Below are positions 1-9,536 of a DNA stretch of 64,000 nucleotides, one piece after another (the first letter of the stretch is position 1; each line of letters starts with the position of its first letter). Source of the DNA: an uncultured Pelagibacteraceae bacterium (GTDB lineage Bacteria > Pseudomonadota > Alphaproteobacteria > Pelagibacterales > Pelagibacteraceae). The notes under the pieces are model-generated. The model made no database searches, was not told the origin of the DNA, and saw only the letters and a list, made by a program, of their open reading frames with translations. The position numbers and the translations under genes are program-made. The DNA lies in the NCBI GenBank assembly GCA_902622805.1, contig CACNRG010000002.1:1-64000 (forward strand), written 5' to 3'.

Positions 1-1109
1 CTTATTATTTAGCAAAAAAACACAATATGAAAAATATCGCTGTTTTAGAAAAGGGATGGATTGGTGGAGGTAACACCGGAAGAAATACTACGATTATTAG
101 ATCAAACTATTTATGGGATGCAAGTGCAGGTCTATATGACCATGCTCTTAAAATTTGGGAAGGTTTATCTCAAGAGTTAAATTATAATGTTATGTTTAGT
201 CAAAGAGGAGTCATGAATCTTGCACATAATTTGCAAGATGTTAGGGATTTAAAAAGAAGAACTCACGCAAATAGATTGAATGGCATTGATGCAGTTTATT
301 TAAATACCGAGGAAGTTAAAAAATTTTGTCCAATTATAAATACCTCACAAGATATTCGTTATCCAGTTTTAGGTGGAACCCTTCAAAGAAGAGCTGGTAC
401 AGCCAGACATGATGCTGTTGCTTGGGGATATGCAAGAGGTGCTGATGAAATGGGTGTTGATATAATTCAAAATTGTGAAGTAAAAGGAATAAAAAGAAAT
501 GGCGATGTGGTTGAAGGAATTGAAACAACAAAAGGATTTATCAAAACAAAAAAAATTGGAGTTGTAGCAGCTGGTCACTCCAGTGTAATAGCGAATATGG
601 CTGGATTGAAATTACCTTTAGAAAGTAAACCACTTCAAGCTTTAGTGTCTGAACCAGTAAAACCGATAATAGATACAGTTGTAATGTCAAATGCTGTTCA
701 TGCATATGTAAGCCAATCTGATAAGGGAGAATTGGTTATTGGAGCAGGAACTGATGATTATGTGTCTTACTCTCAAAAAGGAAGTCATGATATTGTGGAA
801 GGCACTTTAAATGCTATTTTAGAGCTATATCCAATATTTAGTAGAATGAGAATGCTTCGTCAGTGGGGTGGAATAGTTGATATATGTCCTGATGCAAGTC
901 CAATCATAAGTAAAACATCAATTAAGGGTTTGTACTTTAATTGTGGTTGGGGTACAGGAGGTTTTAAAGCTACACCTGGCTCAGGGGATTTATTTGCTCA
1001 CACAATTGCGAATGATGAACCTCATAAATTAAATGCTGCCTTTAATATAAATAGATTTGTAAGTGGTGATCTAGTTGATGAACATGGTGCAGCTGCTGTT
1101 GCACACTAA
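1..1109 (+). CDS. soxB: Sarcosine oxidase beta subunit (5' partial)
   Basis: This is the catalytic beta subunit of heterotetrameric sarcosine oxidase, which oxidises sarcosine to glycine and passes the one-carbon unit to tetrahydrofolate with release of H2O2. The reading frame is already open at base 3 and reads YYLAKKHN into the ATG at 27, which matches the family just after its N-terminal FAD-binding GxGxxG. The gene therefore starts before the window and the ATG at 27 is internal. Visible family marks are [13 protein letters not shown] and the C-terminal [14 protein letters not shown]. The motif RAGTARHD, at residues 122-129 counted from the ATG at 27, probably contains the His that binds FMN covalently (from family knowledge). 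The stop overlaps the soxD start by one base. Confidence 0.95.
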   Translation, partial: YYLAKKHNMKNIAVLEKGWIGGGNTGRNTTIIRSNYLWDASAGLYDHALKIWEGLSQELNYNVMFSQRGVMNLAHNLQDVRDLKRRTHANRLNGIDAVYLNTEEVKKFCPIINTSQDIRYPVLGGTLQRRAGTARHDAVAWGYARGADEMGVDIIQNCEVKGIKRNGDVVEGIETTKGFIKTKKIGVVAAGHSSVIANMAGLKLPLESKPLQALVSEPVKPIIDTVVMSNAVHAYVSQSDKGELVIGAGTDDYVSYSQKGSHDIVEGTLNAILELYPIFSRMRMLRQWGGIVDICPDASPIISKTSIKGLYFNCGWGTGGFKATPGSGDLFAHTIANDEPHKLNAAFNINRFVSGDLVDEHGAAAVAH

Positions 1110-1384
1110 TGTTTTTAATTAATTGTCCTTTTTGTGGTGAAAGAGAACAAAGCGAATTTAAAGCAGGTGGTGAAGCACATATTGTAAGACCAAAACAACC
1201 TACAGAACTTAGTGATGATGAGTGGGCAGAATATTTGTTCATGAGAAAAAATATAAAAGGAGTTCAATTTGAAAGATGGAACCATATTCATGGTTGTAGA
1301 AAATGGTTCAATATGGTTAGAGATACGTCAAACGACCAAATAAAAGCTGTATACAAAATGGGTGAAAAACCACCAGTAAAGTAA
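1109..1384 (+). CDS. soxD: Sarcosine oxidase delta subunit
   Basis: This is the small delta subunit of heterotetrameric sarcosine oxidase, 91 residues, within the family's usual range. Cys6 and Cys9 (NCPFCG) with His59, His61 and Cys63 (NHIHGC) form the zinc-site pattern known for this subunit. It is a structural partner of the alpha and beta chains and has no separate catalysis. It is translationally coupled to soxB (one-base overlap) and lies one base before soxA, as expected of a soxBDAG operon. Confidence 0.95.
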   Translation: MFLINCPFCGEREQSEFKAGGEAHIVRPKQPTELSDDEWAEYLFMRKNIKGVQFERWNHIHGCRKWFNMVRDTSNDQIKAVYKMGEKPPVK

Positions 1385-1385
1385 A

Positions 1386-4300
1386 ATGTCTAATAATCTA
1401 AGATTTAAAACAAGCAAATTTATTGATGAAACTTATCGAATTTCTTTTAAGTTTAATAATAAAACTTACTTTGGTTTTAAAGGTGATACACTAGCATCAG
1501 CTTTATTAGCAAATGGTGTTCATCTTGTAGGAAGAAGTTTCAAATATCATAGACCTCGTGGAATTATGACATCTGGTTCTGAAGAACCAAATGCAATTAT
1601 ACAATTACATGATAATTCATCAAGAACCGAGCCTAATGTAAGAGCTACAGAGGTTGAAATTTATGAGGGTTTAGTTGCATCTAGTCAAAATTGTTGGCCA
1701 AGTGTTAATTTTGATATTGGGGGAATTAATAATCTGTTATCCCCTATTTTACCCGCGGGTTTTTATTATAAAACTTTTATGTGGCCTGCAAGTTTCTGGG
1801 AGAAGTATGAATATTTTATTAGAAAATCTGCAGGTTTAGGTAAATCACCTAAAGTCGCTGATCCAGACATATATGAACATAATTATATTCATTGTGATGT
1901 TTTAGTAATCGGGGCAGGTATATCAGGAATAATAGCGGCCAAAATGGCAGCTAAAAATGGTTTTAAAACTCTTTTAGTTGATGAAAAATCTTATTTAGGT
2001 GGATCATCTATTTATGATAATTCAGAGTTTTCAAAGATTAATAATCATTTAACAAGTTCATGGTTAGAAAAAGAAATTAACGAAATATCTAAATTAGAAA
2101 ATTTAGAAATAAAAACAAGAACTAGTGTTGCAGCATTTCATGGATACAATTTTTTATTGGCTCGTGAAAATCTCACTGATCATTTACCAGTTAATCAAAG
2201 AGAAAACAAAGTAAGACAAAGGTTATTAAAAATTAGAGCCAAAAAAGTAATCACAGCCACTGGCTCTATAGAAAGACCTTTAATATTTGATAATAATGAT
2301 CGCCCGGGGATACTGTTATCTTCAGCAATTAAGAAATATATTGATTTATATGGCGTGGCTTGTGGGAAAAATAATGTTCTTTTTACAAATAACGATACTG
2401 CATACGAAACTGCCATGAGCTTAATTCAAAGGGGAATTAAGATTAATGCAATAATTGATAATAGAGAGCAGATTGACTCTAAAATTTCTTACGAAGTTGA
2501 GAAAAATAATATTAAGATTTATAAAGGTTACTCTATTGTTGAAACCTACGGATATAGAAGAATAAATAAAATATCCATTATGAAACTTTCAAAAGACGGT
2601 CAAACGGTAATTGGTAACAAAACTAAATTAAATTGTGATTGTTTGGGTTTATCTGGTGGGTGGACTCCAGCGGTGCATTTGTTTACACAATCGGGAGGTA
2701 AATTAAAATTTAGAGAAGAAGACCAAGTATTCATTCCTGATGTTTATCCCTCAGATCAAATAAGTATTGGGTCTTGCAATGGAGACTTTGGTTTAGAGGA
2801 AATAGTAAAGAATACTTTATCCTCACTAAAAAAATTTCTTAATATAGATAATTCTGAATACAAAACTATTGAAATTATCTCAGGTTTAAATCAATCAAAG
2901 AGAAATATTTGGTTATTACCATCTGACAAATCCATAGGAAAAACTAAATCTTTTGTTGATTATCAAAACGATGCAACATCAAAAGATATTAAATTAGCTC
3001 TAAGAGAGGGATTTAGATCTATAGAACATGTAAAAAGATACACCACTACTGGTATGGGAACTGATCAAGGTAAACTTGGTAATATGCATGCTTTAGGAAT
3101 TATTTCAGAAACAGCTGGAACCAAAATGGGCGAACATGGTACTACCACTTTTAGACCTCCTTATACACCTCTTACTTTTGGGACTATTGTTGGAAGAAAT
3201 GTAGGAGAATTTTTTGATATATTCAGACGTACTCCGATACATGATTGGCATGTTGCAAACAATGCTGAGTTTGAAAACGTTGGTCAATGGAAAAGAGCTT
3301 GGTACTATCCCAAAGATAATGAAAACATGCATCAAGCAGTACAAAGAGAAAGTAAAGCTGCAAGAGATTCAGCAGGTATTCTAGATGCTTCTACATTAGG
3401 AAAAATTGATATTCAGGGCACTGATGCATCAGAATTTTTAAATCGTGTTTATACTAATGCTTGGTCAAAACTTGCAGTAGGTAAATGTCGTTATGGTTTA
3501 ATGTTAAATGAGGATGGAATGGTTTATGATGATGGAGTAACTACAAGACTGGGTGAAAATCATTATATAATGACTACTACTACTGGTGGAGCGGCTAACG
3601 TTTTAGGGAAACTTGAAGATTATCTTCAAACAGAATGGCCTGAATTGGATGTCTATCTATCTTCTGTAACTGATCATTATGCTACAATAAGTGTTTGCGG
3701 CCCAAATAGTAAAAAAATTGTCTCGAAAGTTATTCCTGATTTAGATCTTTCTGATGAAAAGTTTCCGCATATGTCATTTAAAAATACAAAAATAGATAAC
3801 ATTAAATGTAGAGTAATGAGGATTAGTTTTACTGGAGAACATAGTTATGAAATTAATATTCAAGCAAATTTTGGTAAATCTGTTTGGGAAAAATGTATGG
3901 AAGCTGGTAAAGAATTTAATATTACACCTTATGGAACTGAAACTATGCACTTATTAAGAGCGGAAAAAGGTTTTATAATAGTTGGTCAAGATACTGATGC
4001 AACGCTGACACCAATTGATTTACAGATGGATTGGATAGTAAGTAAAAAGAAATATGATTTTATTGGAAAAAGATCATTATATAGATCTGATACTATTAGA
4101 GAAGATAGAAAACAATTAGTTGGTTTATTGACAGAAAATCCTGAGGAAGTTTTGGAGGAAGGTGCACAGATAGTTGCTGATATAAAAAAATCACCTATTG
4201 AAATGCTTGGCCATGTTACCTCAAGTTATTACAGCCCAAATTTAAAAAAATCGATCGCATTAGGTGTTGTAAAAGGTGGAAAAAACATGTTGGGGCAAAA

Positions 4301-4397
4301 ATTAATCATACCAATGGAAAATAAAAATATTAATGTAACTGTAGCTGATCCTGTTTTTTTTGATAAAGAAGGAGAAAGATTAAATGCTAAATTATAA
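1386..4397 (+). CDS. soxA: Sarcosine oxidase alpha subunit
   Basis: This is the 1003-residue alpha subunit of heterotetrameric sarcosine oxidase, of normal length. The N-terminal 100 residues are ferredoxin-like (GDTLASALLANGVHLVGRS, PRGIMTSGSEEPN) but lack the iron-sulfur cysteines, as is usual in this family. A dinucleotide-binding motif VIGAGISG lies near residue 175. The C-terminal third, from about residue 620, is a GcvT-like folate-binding aminomethyltransferase domain (GILDASTLGKIDIQG, TGEHSYEI, RAEKGFIIVGQDTD) where the methyl carbon is transferred to tetrahydrofolate. Its last 14 bases overlap soxG. In SAR11 this enzyme fits demethylation of glycine betaine through dimethylglycine and sarcosine to glycine (inference). 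Confidence 0.97.
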   Translation: MSNNLRFKTSKFIDETYRISFKFNNKTYFGFKGDTLASALLANGVHLVGRSFKYHRPRGIMTSGSEEPNAIIQLHDNSSRTEPNVRATEVEIYEGLVASSQNCWPSVNFDIGGINNLLSPILPAGFYYKTFMWPASFWEKYEYFIRKSAGLGKSPKVADPDIYEHNYIHCDVLVIGAGISGIIAAKMAAKNGFKTLLVDEKSYLGGSSIYDNSEFSKINNHLTSSWLEKEINEISKLENLEIKTRTSVAAFHGYNFLLARENLTDHLPVNQRENKVRQRLLKIRAKKVITATGSIERPLIFDNNDRPGILLSSAIKKYIDLYGVACGKNNVLFTNNDTAYETAMSLIQRGIKINAIIDNREQIDSKISYEVEKNNIKIYKGYSIVETYGYRRINKISIMKLSKDGQTVIGNKTKLNCDCLGLSGGWTPAVHLFTQSGGKLKFREEDQVFIPDVYPSDQISIGSCNGDFGLEEIVKNTLSSLKKFLNIDNSEYKTIEIISGLNQSKRNIWLLPSDKSIGKTKSFVDYQNDATSKDIKLALREGFRSIEHVKRYTTTGMGTDQGKLGNMHALGIISETAGTKMGEHGTTTFRPPYTPLTFGTIVGRNVGEFFDIFRRTPIHDWHVANNAEFENVGQWKRAWYYPKDNENMHQAVQRESKAARDSAGILDASTLGKIDIQGTDASEFLNRVYTNAWSKLAVGKCRYGLMLNEDGMVYDDGVTTRLGENHYIMTTTTGGAANVLGKLEDYLQTEWPELDVYLSSVTDHYATISVCGPNSKKIVSKVIPDLDLSDEKFPHMSFKNTKIDNIKCRVMRISFTGEHSYEINIQANFGKSVWEKCMEAGKEFNITPYGTETMHLLRAEKGFIIVGQDTDATLTPIDLQMDWIVSKKKYDFIGKRSLYRSDTIREDRKQLVGLLTENPEEVLEEGAQIVADIKKSPIEMLGHVTSSYYSPNLKKSIALGVVKGGKNMLGQKLIIPMENKNINVTVADPVFFDKEGERLNAKL

Positions 4398-4947
4398 CCA
4401 TACTATAAAAGAAGAAAAATCATATCAAGGTTTGCAAATGATTGAGATGAGGCCTGTTATGAAATTGATAGTAAGAGGTAAAAAAAGAGAATTTTTGTCA
4501 GCAATTGGTAAATCTTTAAATATGGTTTTACCAACGAAAGCAAATACTTCTACTCAAAGTGAAAAATTGACTGCCTTATGGTTAAGTCCTGATGAATGGA
4601 TGATTTTTTCAAATGGTATAGTTAAAGAAAATACAAACTCATATGACACCGAAACACTTTTAAATGAAAATATATCTAAATTATATTTAGGAGCTGTGGT
4701 GGACGTTACGGATCAATTTGTAAGAATTAGCCTTAAAGGAGATAAGATATATAGTTTATTTCAAACAGGCTCTCCTTTTAATTTCAATGATTTTAGAAGT
4801 AAAATTGGCTCTGTAACCCAAACAATTCTAGCAAAAATAGATGTAATTATTCACAATCAAAATAAAAATGAGGTGAATTTATTTGTAAGACGCTCATTTT
4901 CTGAACATTTATTTGCTTGGATGAATGATAGTGCGTCAAGATTATAG
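4384..4947 (+). CDS. soxG: Sarcosine oxidase gamma subunit
   Basis: This is the gamma subunit of heterotetrameric sarcosine oxidase, 187 residues. The call rests on its place as last gene of soxBDAG and on family-like segments: [11 protein letters not shown] near residue 65, [15 protein letters not shown] near residue 105, and a C-terminal [17 protein letters not shown]. The gamma chain is GcvT-like in fold and is needed for assembly, not chemistry. The ATG lies inside the last codons of soxA, so translation is probably coupled. Confidence 0.93.
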   Translation: MLNYNHTIKEEKSYQGLQMIEMRPVMKLIVRGKKREFLSAIGKSLNMVLPTKANTSTQSEKLTALWLSPDEWMIFSNGIVKENTNSYDTETLLNENISKLYLGAVVDVTDQFVRISLKGDKIYSLFQTGSPFNFNDFRSKIGSVTQTILAKIDVIIHNQNKNEVNLFVRRSFSEHLFAWMNDSASRL

Positions 4948-4981
4948 TCACATTTATATCCCAAATAAGTTATTAAAATTT

Positions 4982-5749
4982 ATGAAAAAACTTTTTTTAA
5001 TAGCAGTATTTGCTCTTTTGCCCTTTTCACTTAATGCGGAATCTAATCTAGATAAAATTTTATCTTCTGGAGTATTAAAAGTTGGTACTACTGGAGATTG
5101 GGATCCAATGACAGTTAAAGACCCTGCGACTAATAAATATAAAGGTTTTGATATTGATGTAATGAATCAATTGGCCAAAGACATGGGTGTTAAAATAGAA
5201 TTTGTACCTGCAGAATGGAAAACTATCGTTTCAGGAATAACATCAGAGAGATATGATATTTCTACTAGTGTTACAAAGACACCAAAAAGAGCTGAAGTAG
5301 CTGGTTTCACCGATACATATTACAAATATGCTACTGTACCACTTGTTCTTAAAAAGAATTTAAAAAAGTTTTCAACTTGGGACTCGCTAAATAATTCAAA
5401 TGTAACAATTGCAACAACTCTTGGTACTTCACAAGAGGAAAAGGCAAAAGAATTTTTTCCTAAATCGAAATTGAATTCAGTAGAAGCACCAGCTAGAGAC
5501 TTCCAAGAAGTTTTAGCAGGTAGAGCTGATGGTAACATCACGAGTTCAACAGAAGCAAATAAATTGGTTATTAAATATCCTCAGTTAGCAATTGTTCCAG
5601 ATGGTGGAAAAAATCCAGCCTTTTTAGCAATGATGGTGCCAAAAGGTGATACTAAGTGGAATAATTATGTAAACAAATGGATTAAGGATAAAAAATCCTC
5701 AGGCTTCTTCACTAAGTTGTTAGCTAAATATAATCTAAAAAGTTTATAA
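4982..5749 (+). CDS. Amino-acid type ABC transporter solute-binding protein
   Basis: This is a periplasmic solute-binding protein of the family-3 (polar amino acid) type, about 255 residues. I start it at 4982 because that ATG gives a textbook signal peptide, [19 protein letters not shown], cleaved about residue 20. The upstream in-frame ATG at 4925 would add 19 hydrophilic residues that overlap soxG. Family marks are [30 protein letters not shown] and the [13 protein letters not shown] segment, where Arg normally holds the ligand carboxylate. It follows soxG by 34 bases and is followed by a permease, so it is probably co-expressed with sarcosine oxidase. The ligand cannot be read from the sequence. 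Confidence 0.9.
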   Translation: MKKLFLIAVFALLPFSLNAESNLDKILSSGVLKVGTTGDWDPMTVKDPATNKYKGFDIDVMNQLAKDMGVKIEFVPAEWKTIVSGITSERYDISTSVTKTPKRAEVAGFTDTYYKYATVPLVLKKNLKKFSTWDSLNNSNVTIATTLGTSQEEKAKEFFPKSKLNSVEAPARDFQEVLAGRADGNITSSTEANKLVIKYPQLAIVPDGGKNPAFLAMMVPKGDTKWNNYVNKWIKDKKSSGFFTKLLAKYNLKSL

Positions 5750-5789
5750 AAAATTAGAAATTAATTTTTTATTCTTTATAAGTTAAAGA

Positions 5790-6521
5790 GTGAAAAATTT
5801 ATTTTTATTAATTCTTATTTTTCCATTAACGTCATGCGGTAAAAGTGAATTAAACTGGCTAATCTTATCACCAAACAATGTTGAAGGATTAACAAATCTA
5901 AAGTTTTTATTAAGTGGTTTAACGACTACTATATACATTAGTGTAGTTTCGATTGTTATCTCAATAATTATTGGTCTATTAGTTGCAATTCCATCTTTAG
6001 CTAAAAATAAATTCTTAACCTACCTAAACATTGGATATGTTGAAATTGTAAGAGCAGTACCTTTGCTAGTTTTAATTTTGTGGATTTATTACGGTCTACC
6101 AATCATGACAGGTATTAGTTTTAGTCCATTTGTTTCTGGTATCATCGCATTATCAATAAGCGAAAGTGCCTTTCAAGCAGAAATATTTAGAGCAGGAATT
6201 AATTCAATAAAAAAATCACAATGGGAGGCTGGAAGCTCTTTAGGATTAAGTTTTTTTAGAAAATTAAAATTAGTTATTCTTCCTCAAGCGATAAAAAATA
6301 TCTTACCAGCTATTGGTAATCAATTTGTGTATGTGCTTAAAATGTCCTCTCTTGTATCGATAATTGGTATTGGAGATTTGACTAGAAAAGCTAATGAATT
6401 AGTTGTGACAACTTATCGGCCACTCGAAATATATACATTTTTAATTCTAGAATATTTAGTTTTGATATTAATAGTTTCTTATTTGGTTAGAAAATTAGAA
6501 AAGAAACTACAAAAGGATTAA
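5790..6521 (+). CDS. Amino-acid ABC transporter permease with lipoprotein-like N-terminus
   Basis: This is an inner-membrane permease of the HisM/GlnP type with about five membrane helices. The cytoplasmic EAA loop that docks the ATPase is clear: EAGSSLGLSFFRKLKLVILP, about residues 150-170. The start is GTG at 5790, with AAAGAG just upstream. Unusually, residues 1-16 read MKNLFLLILIFPLTSC, a bacterial lipoprotein signal with lipobox Cys16, placed before the normal permease start. No ATPase gene follows, because the next gene is on the other strand. The partner ATPase must lie upstream of soxB or elsewhere. The stop codon abuts the stop of the convergent lipoprotein gene with no spacer. Confidence 0.9.
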   Translation: MKNLFLLILIFPLTSCGKSELNWLILSPNNVEGLTNLKFLLSGLTTTIYISVVSIVISIIIGLLVAIPSLAKNKFLTYLNIGYVEIVRAVPLLVLILWIYYGLPIMTGISFSPFVSGIIALSISESAFQAEIFRAGINSIKKSQWEAGSSLGLSFFRKLKLVILPQAIKNILPAIGNQFVYVLKMSSLVSIIGIGDLTRKANELVVTTYRPLEIYTFLILEYLVLILIVSYLVRKLEKKLQKD

Positions 6522-7097
6522 TTATAGACCTTTATAATATTTGCATTCACTAGAATAATAATTCAATTTTTTTTGAATCATCAATGAAAAATTAATGCAA
6601 TTATCTTTTTCTAAAAATAATCCAATTGTTGAAGTATCCTCACTGTCATCAGTTTTGTAATTAAAATAATAGAATGGAGTAATTGTTTTTGTTTGAGTTA
6701 TTTCTTTAAATTTCTCATCATATTTTAAATGAAGCTCATTAAAAATTTCACATTTTTTTTTATTTTCACTTAACATTTCATCCATAAATTTTAAAGTAGT
6801 TTCAGATGGTTTTGACTCTTTGATGGCATTTCCAAATGCATTACAAGCAAGTATAGATCCACCTATTAATGAATACATTCTTGAAAGAGATGGTTCAGAT
6901 AAAATTTCAATTACTTTATCTCTAGGTGTTTGTTCATTAAGCCTATTTGAAAATTGAATTTCATAAAGCTTATTACTAATATCAACATTTAGATATTTTT
7001 TGACTTCACTAACGTCTTTTTCACTGACATTATTATTATCCTCTGAACATGAAGTAAATAAAATACATGTCAATAATAGACATAAGATTTTTTTCAT
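6522..7097 (-). CDS. Predicted lipoprotein of the TerB-associated membrane cluster
   Basis: I do not recognise this 191-residue protein. It begins with a lipoprotein signal, MKKILCLLLTCILFTSC, with Cys17 as the probable lipidated residue, followed by an acidic Asp/Asn/Glu linker. The rest looks like a soluble, mostly helical domain with cysteines near residues 85, 138, 167 and 186. It is the last gene of a four-gene - strand cluster, 2 bases after the coiled-coil membrane protein gene. It probably acts in the periplasm, on the inner or outer membrane, as the envelope-facing part of that system (inference). Confidence 0.75.
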   Translation of the reverse strand: MKKILCLLLTCILFTSCSEDNNNVSEKDVSEVKKYLNVDISNKLYEIQFSNRLNEQTPRDKVIEILSEPSLSRMYSLIGGSILACNAFGNAIKESKPSETTLKFMDEMLSENKKKCEIFNELHLKYDEKFKEITQTKTITPFYYFNYKTDDSEDTSTIGLFLEKDNCINFSLMIQKKLNYYSSECKYYKGL

Positions 7098-7099
7098 AT

Positions 7100-7978
7100 T
7101 TATTTCAAAAATCTACAATGATTTTGTTTTAAATCGGTAAATTGTTCCTTGTTAAAACCATTATTTATATACTTGTTTGGAACATTAAAATTTGAATTAG
7201 AAGTACCCAAATTAAGATCTACTAAATCGAGTTTTGCAATTTTGTAAAAATCTACATAACAATCAACCGACATTGGTTTTGTCGCATTTAAGTCTTTGAA
7301 TTTGTATCTTGTCATTACCCTTAAATTTTTATTATTTACCCTTACTACTTCTTCATTAAATAAATAATAGTTTTGAACTGCATTTTCATTTTTTTTCTTA
7401 ATATCTTCTAGCTTTTTAATTGTTTCTGCTCGTTCACTACTTTCTTGTTCTAATTTATTTATCTTATTTTCAAGTTCTTGCTGTTTATTTAAAGAAGCGA
7501 GTACTTCAGATTCATATGATTCAATTTTACCAACAGACTTTTCGAGTTCTTCTTTTTGAGCAATTATTTGCTCAGCTGTTTTTTCAATTTTTCCAGCAAG
7601 TTCTTTATTTTTATTTTTTTCATTTTCTAAAGCTTTTTCAGCTTCATCTAATTTTTCTATAGCAATTTGATTATCACCTAACATTTGAAGCTTTCCTATA
7701 GATTTTGATATACCACTATTGGATATTGCAGCGTTTATTTTATCTTCAATTACTCTTTCTTGAACTACAGCAACTCTTTTTAATATATAATGCTTATGTA
7801 ATAATGAATAAGCCCAAGCCAAAAGTACAGCCAATAGCCCTATAGCGATTAATATCAAAGCCCAGGAGCGAGCATTTATCCAAAAACTTTTTGCTCTTCT
7901 TAGTTTACTTTGTTCATCAATATATTTATTTACAGGTGAATAGTCATTTTCATTTGTTGATGATAATTTTTCACTCAC
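7100..7978 (-). CDS. Single-pass membrane protein with long coiled coil
   Basis: This is an unrecognised 292-residue protein. A charged N-terminal tail of about 37 residues is followed by one membrane helix (about 38-61, WALILIAIGLLAVLLAWAY). A helical segment follows, then a long coiled coil rich in Glu, Lys and Gln (about 98-205). The C-terminal domain of about 85 residues has two cysteines (VDCYVDF and NHCRFLK). Topology suggests the coiled coil and C-terminal domain lie in the periplasm, though this was not computed. It sits one base after the larger coiled-coil membrane protein and two bases before the lipoprotein gene, so the three are surely co-transcribed. Confidence 0.75.
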   Translation of the reverse strand: MSEKLSSTNENDYSPVNKYIDEQSKLRRAKSFWINARSWALILIAIGLLAVLLAWAYSLLHKHYILKRVAVVQERVIEDKINAAISNSGISKSIGKLQMLGDNQIAIEKLDEAEKALENEKNKNKELAGKIEKTAEQIIAQKEELEKSVGKIESYESEVLASLNKQQELENKINKLEQESSERAETIKKLEDIKKKNENAVQNYYLFNEEVVRVNNKNLRVMTRYKFKDLNATKPMSVDCYVDFYKIAKLDLVDLNLGTSNSNFNVPNKYINNGFNKEQFTDLKQNHCRFLK

Positions 7979-7979
7979 T

Positions 7980-9536
7980 TTATTTCTTATCTTTATCTTT
8001 TTCGTTATAAATCATAGGACCTTTTTTTATTACTTCAGGATCATCAGTTGGAAAAGGAACGTGTACAAAAACTTTTTTTTCAACTTCTTTAGGTACTTCT
8101 ACCTTCTGAATAACAATTTTTTCCTCAACAACAGGTTTCTCTATTATTTTCTCTACTATTTTTTCTACCTCTACTTCAACCGTTTTTATCTTTGGTTTAA
8201 AGAGTCTTTTAATTGACTCCCAAATATATTTGTTAATCAATATTGGGACTCTAACAAAATGTCTTTTTACAGGTTTGTTTCTTAGTTCATGCATTTTTTC
8301 ATCTTGCAAATGAAGACCTGCTAAAGCAACCCCTGTTCCTATTACAGCTATGACTAAGGCTAAACCACCAAACCAAATAGTAAATGCAAAATCTAAATCC
8401 TCCTGATTAACTTCAGTAATTTTATAAGTTTGATCATCACCGCCTAGCCATGTAGCTCTATTTTTTATTCTTAATGTTATCCTGTAAATAGGGTTAGCTT
8501 GCATCAACTTCTTAGCTTCTTTTTCTTGATCTATAAGAATTTCCTTTTTTGCTTTAATTTGATTATTTATTGATTCAGTAGATTTACTTACATTTTCTTT
8601 TTCCACTGATAAACTTTTTATGCTTTCATTAAGTTTAGAAATACTTTGATCGATTGGTGCTAATAAAGCATCATATTTTTTATCAATTATTTTTTGTTTT
8701 CCTTCATCCTTACCAGATGTTTTTCTTAGTGCATTTTGATATTCACGATCTAATTTTTCAATTTCTCTCTCAAATTTAGAAATATTATCGTCATATTTTT
8801 TTATATCTCTTTCAAGCGATTTTCCCACAGCATTTAAACCTCCAAAAACTCCTGTTATCTTGGTGTTTGTTTTTCTATCTTGAGCTTGCGATTTTAAAAT
8901 TTTTTCTGCCTCTAATTGTTTTTCTTTTTTTTCTCTTTTTTCTTTAATTGATGCAAGAACTGAATTATCAACACTGTATTCATCTTTAAGCAATGTTAAC
9001 TCTTTAGATCTATCAGTTTCAATTTTACTTTTATTATTTAATGCATCTGAAAGCTGACCATTTAATCTTTCAATATCATTATCTAGTTTATTGGTATCTA
9101 GTTTAAAACTTAATAGTTTTAAATCTTCTCTTGTATTTTCAATTTTTTCTCTTTGTTCATCAACAATTAAAATTCTATTGTAATAAGATAAATCAAAAGC
9201 TTGAATTATTGTTTCAAAAGTTGAGTAATTTGCAAATAAAAGTAATAAAATAAATAAAGTTCTCCAGATCCACCTAGTTGAATAATATAAAGCTATTGCT
9301 AATGGAATTTTCGTAATTTCCATCGCAGCTACAACTACAAGTGCAAGCACTATTACATAAGTATCTGGTCCTCTTTCTGCTAATAAATCTGTAAAATTAA
9401 AAAGATAAGCTATTGCTAAACTTACGCAGGCAACCAAAATTTCAATACCCCAAGCTAAATATATTAATTTTTTACCCCAAGGAGCAGTTCTAGATTTTGG
9501 AAAAAATCTACTATGAATTCTCTCTAAGTTGTGCAT
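7980..9536 (-). CDS. Multi-pass membrane protein with central coiled coil and Val/Glu/Lys repeat tail
   Basis: This is an unrecognised 518-residue protein. Three membrane helices lie near the N-terminus (about 23-46, 58-83 and 87-106). A long coiled coil runs from about 120 to 350 (runs such as EKREKKEKQLEAEK), and a fourth helix lies near 385-410 (WFGGLALVIAVIGTGVALAG). The cytoplasmic-looking tail carries a low-complexity repeat (VEVEVEKIVEKIIEKPVVEE) and ends in a short Pro/Asp segment. If all four helices cross the membrane, the coiled coil and the tail lie on opposite sides. It overlaps the TerB-like gene by 26 bases, which suggests translational coupling. It may be a scaffold or sensor spanning the inner membrane (inference). 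Confidence 0.78.
   Translation of the reverse strand: MHNLERIHSRFFPKSRTAPWGKKLIYLAWGIEILVACVSLAIAYLFNFTDLLAERGPDTYVIVLALVVVAAMEITKIPLAIALYYSTRWIWRTLFILLLLFANYSTFETIIQAFDLSYYNRILIVDEQREKIENTREDLKLLSFKLDTNKLDNDIERLNGQLSDALNNKSKIETDRSKELTLLKDEYSVDNSVLASIKEKREKKEKQLEAEKILKSQAQDRKTNTKITGVFGGLNAVGKSLERDIKKYDDNISKFEREIEKLDREYQNALRKTSGKDEGKQKIIDKKYDALLAPIDQSISKLNESIKSLSVEKENVSKSTESINNQIKAKKEILIDQEKEAKKLMQANPIYRITLRIKNRATWLGGDDQTYKITEVNQEDLDFAFTIWFGGLALVIAVIGTGVALAGLHLQDEKMHELRNKPVKRHFVRVPILINKYIWESIKRLFKPKIKTVEVEVEKIVEKIIEKPVVEEKIVIQKVEVPKEVEKKVFVHVPFPTDDPEVIKKGPMIYNEKDKDKK

Noticed and set aside
4925-4981. Upstream ATG for the solute-binding protein
   Set aside because: It adds a hydrophilic stretch before a perfect signal peptide and overlaps soxG; the ATG at 4982 is far better.
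7420-7662. 80-codon + strand frame opposite a coiled-coil gene
   Set aside because: A Phe/Leu/Gln-rich shadow of the Glu/Lys coiled coil on the - strand.
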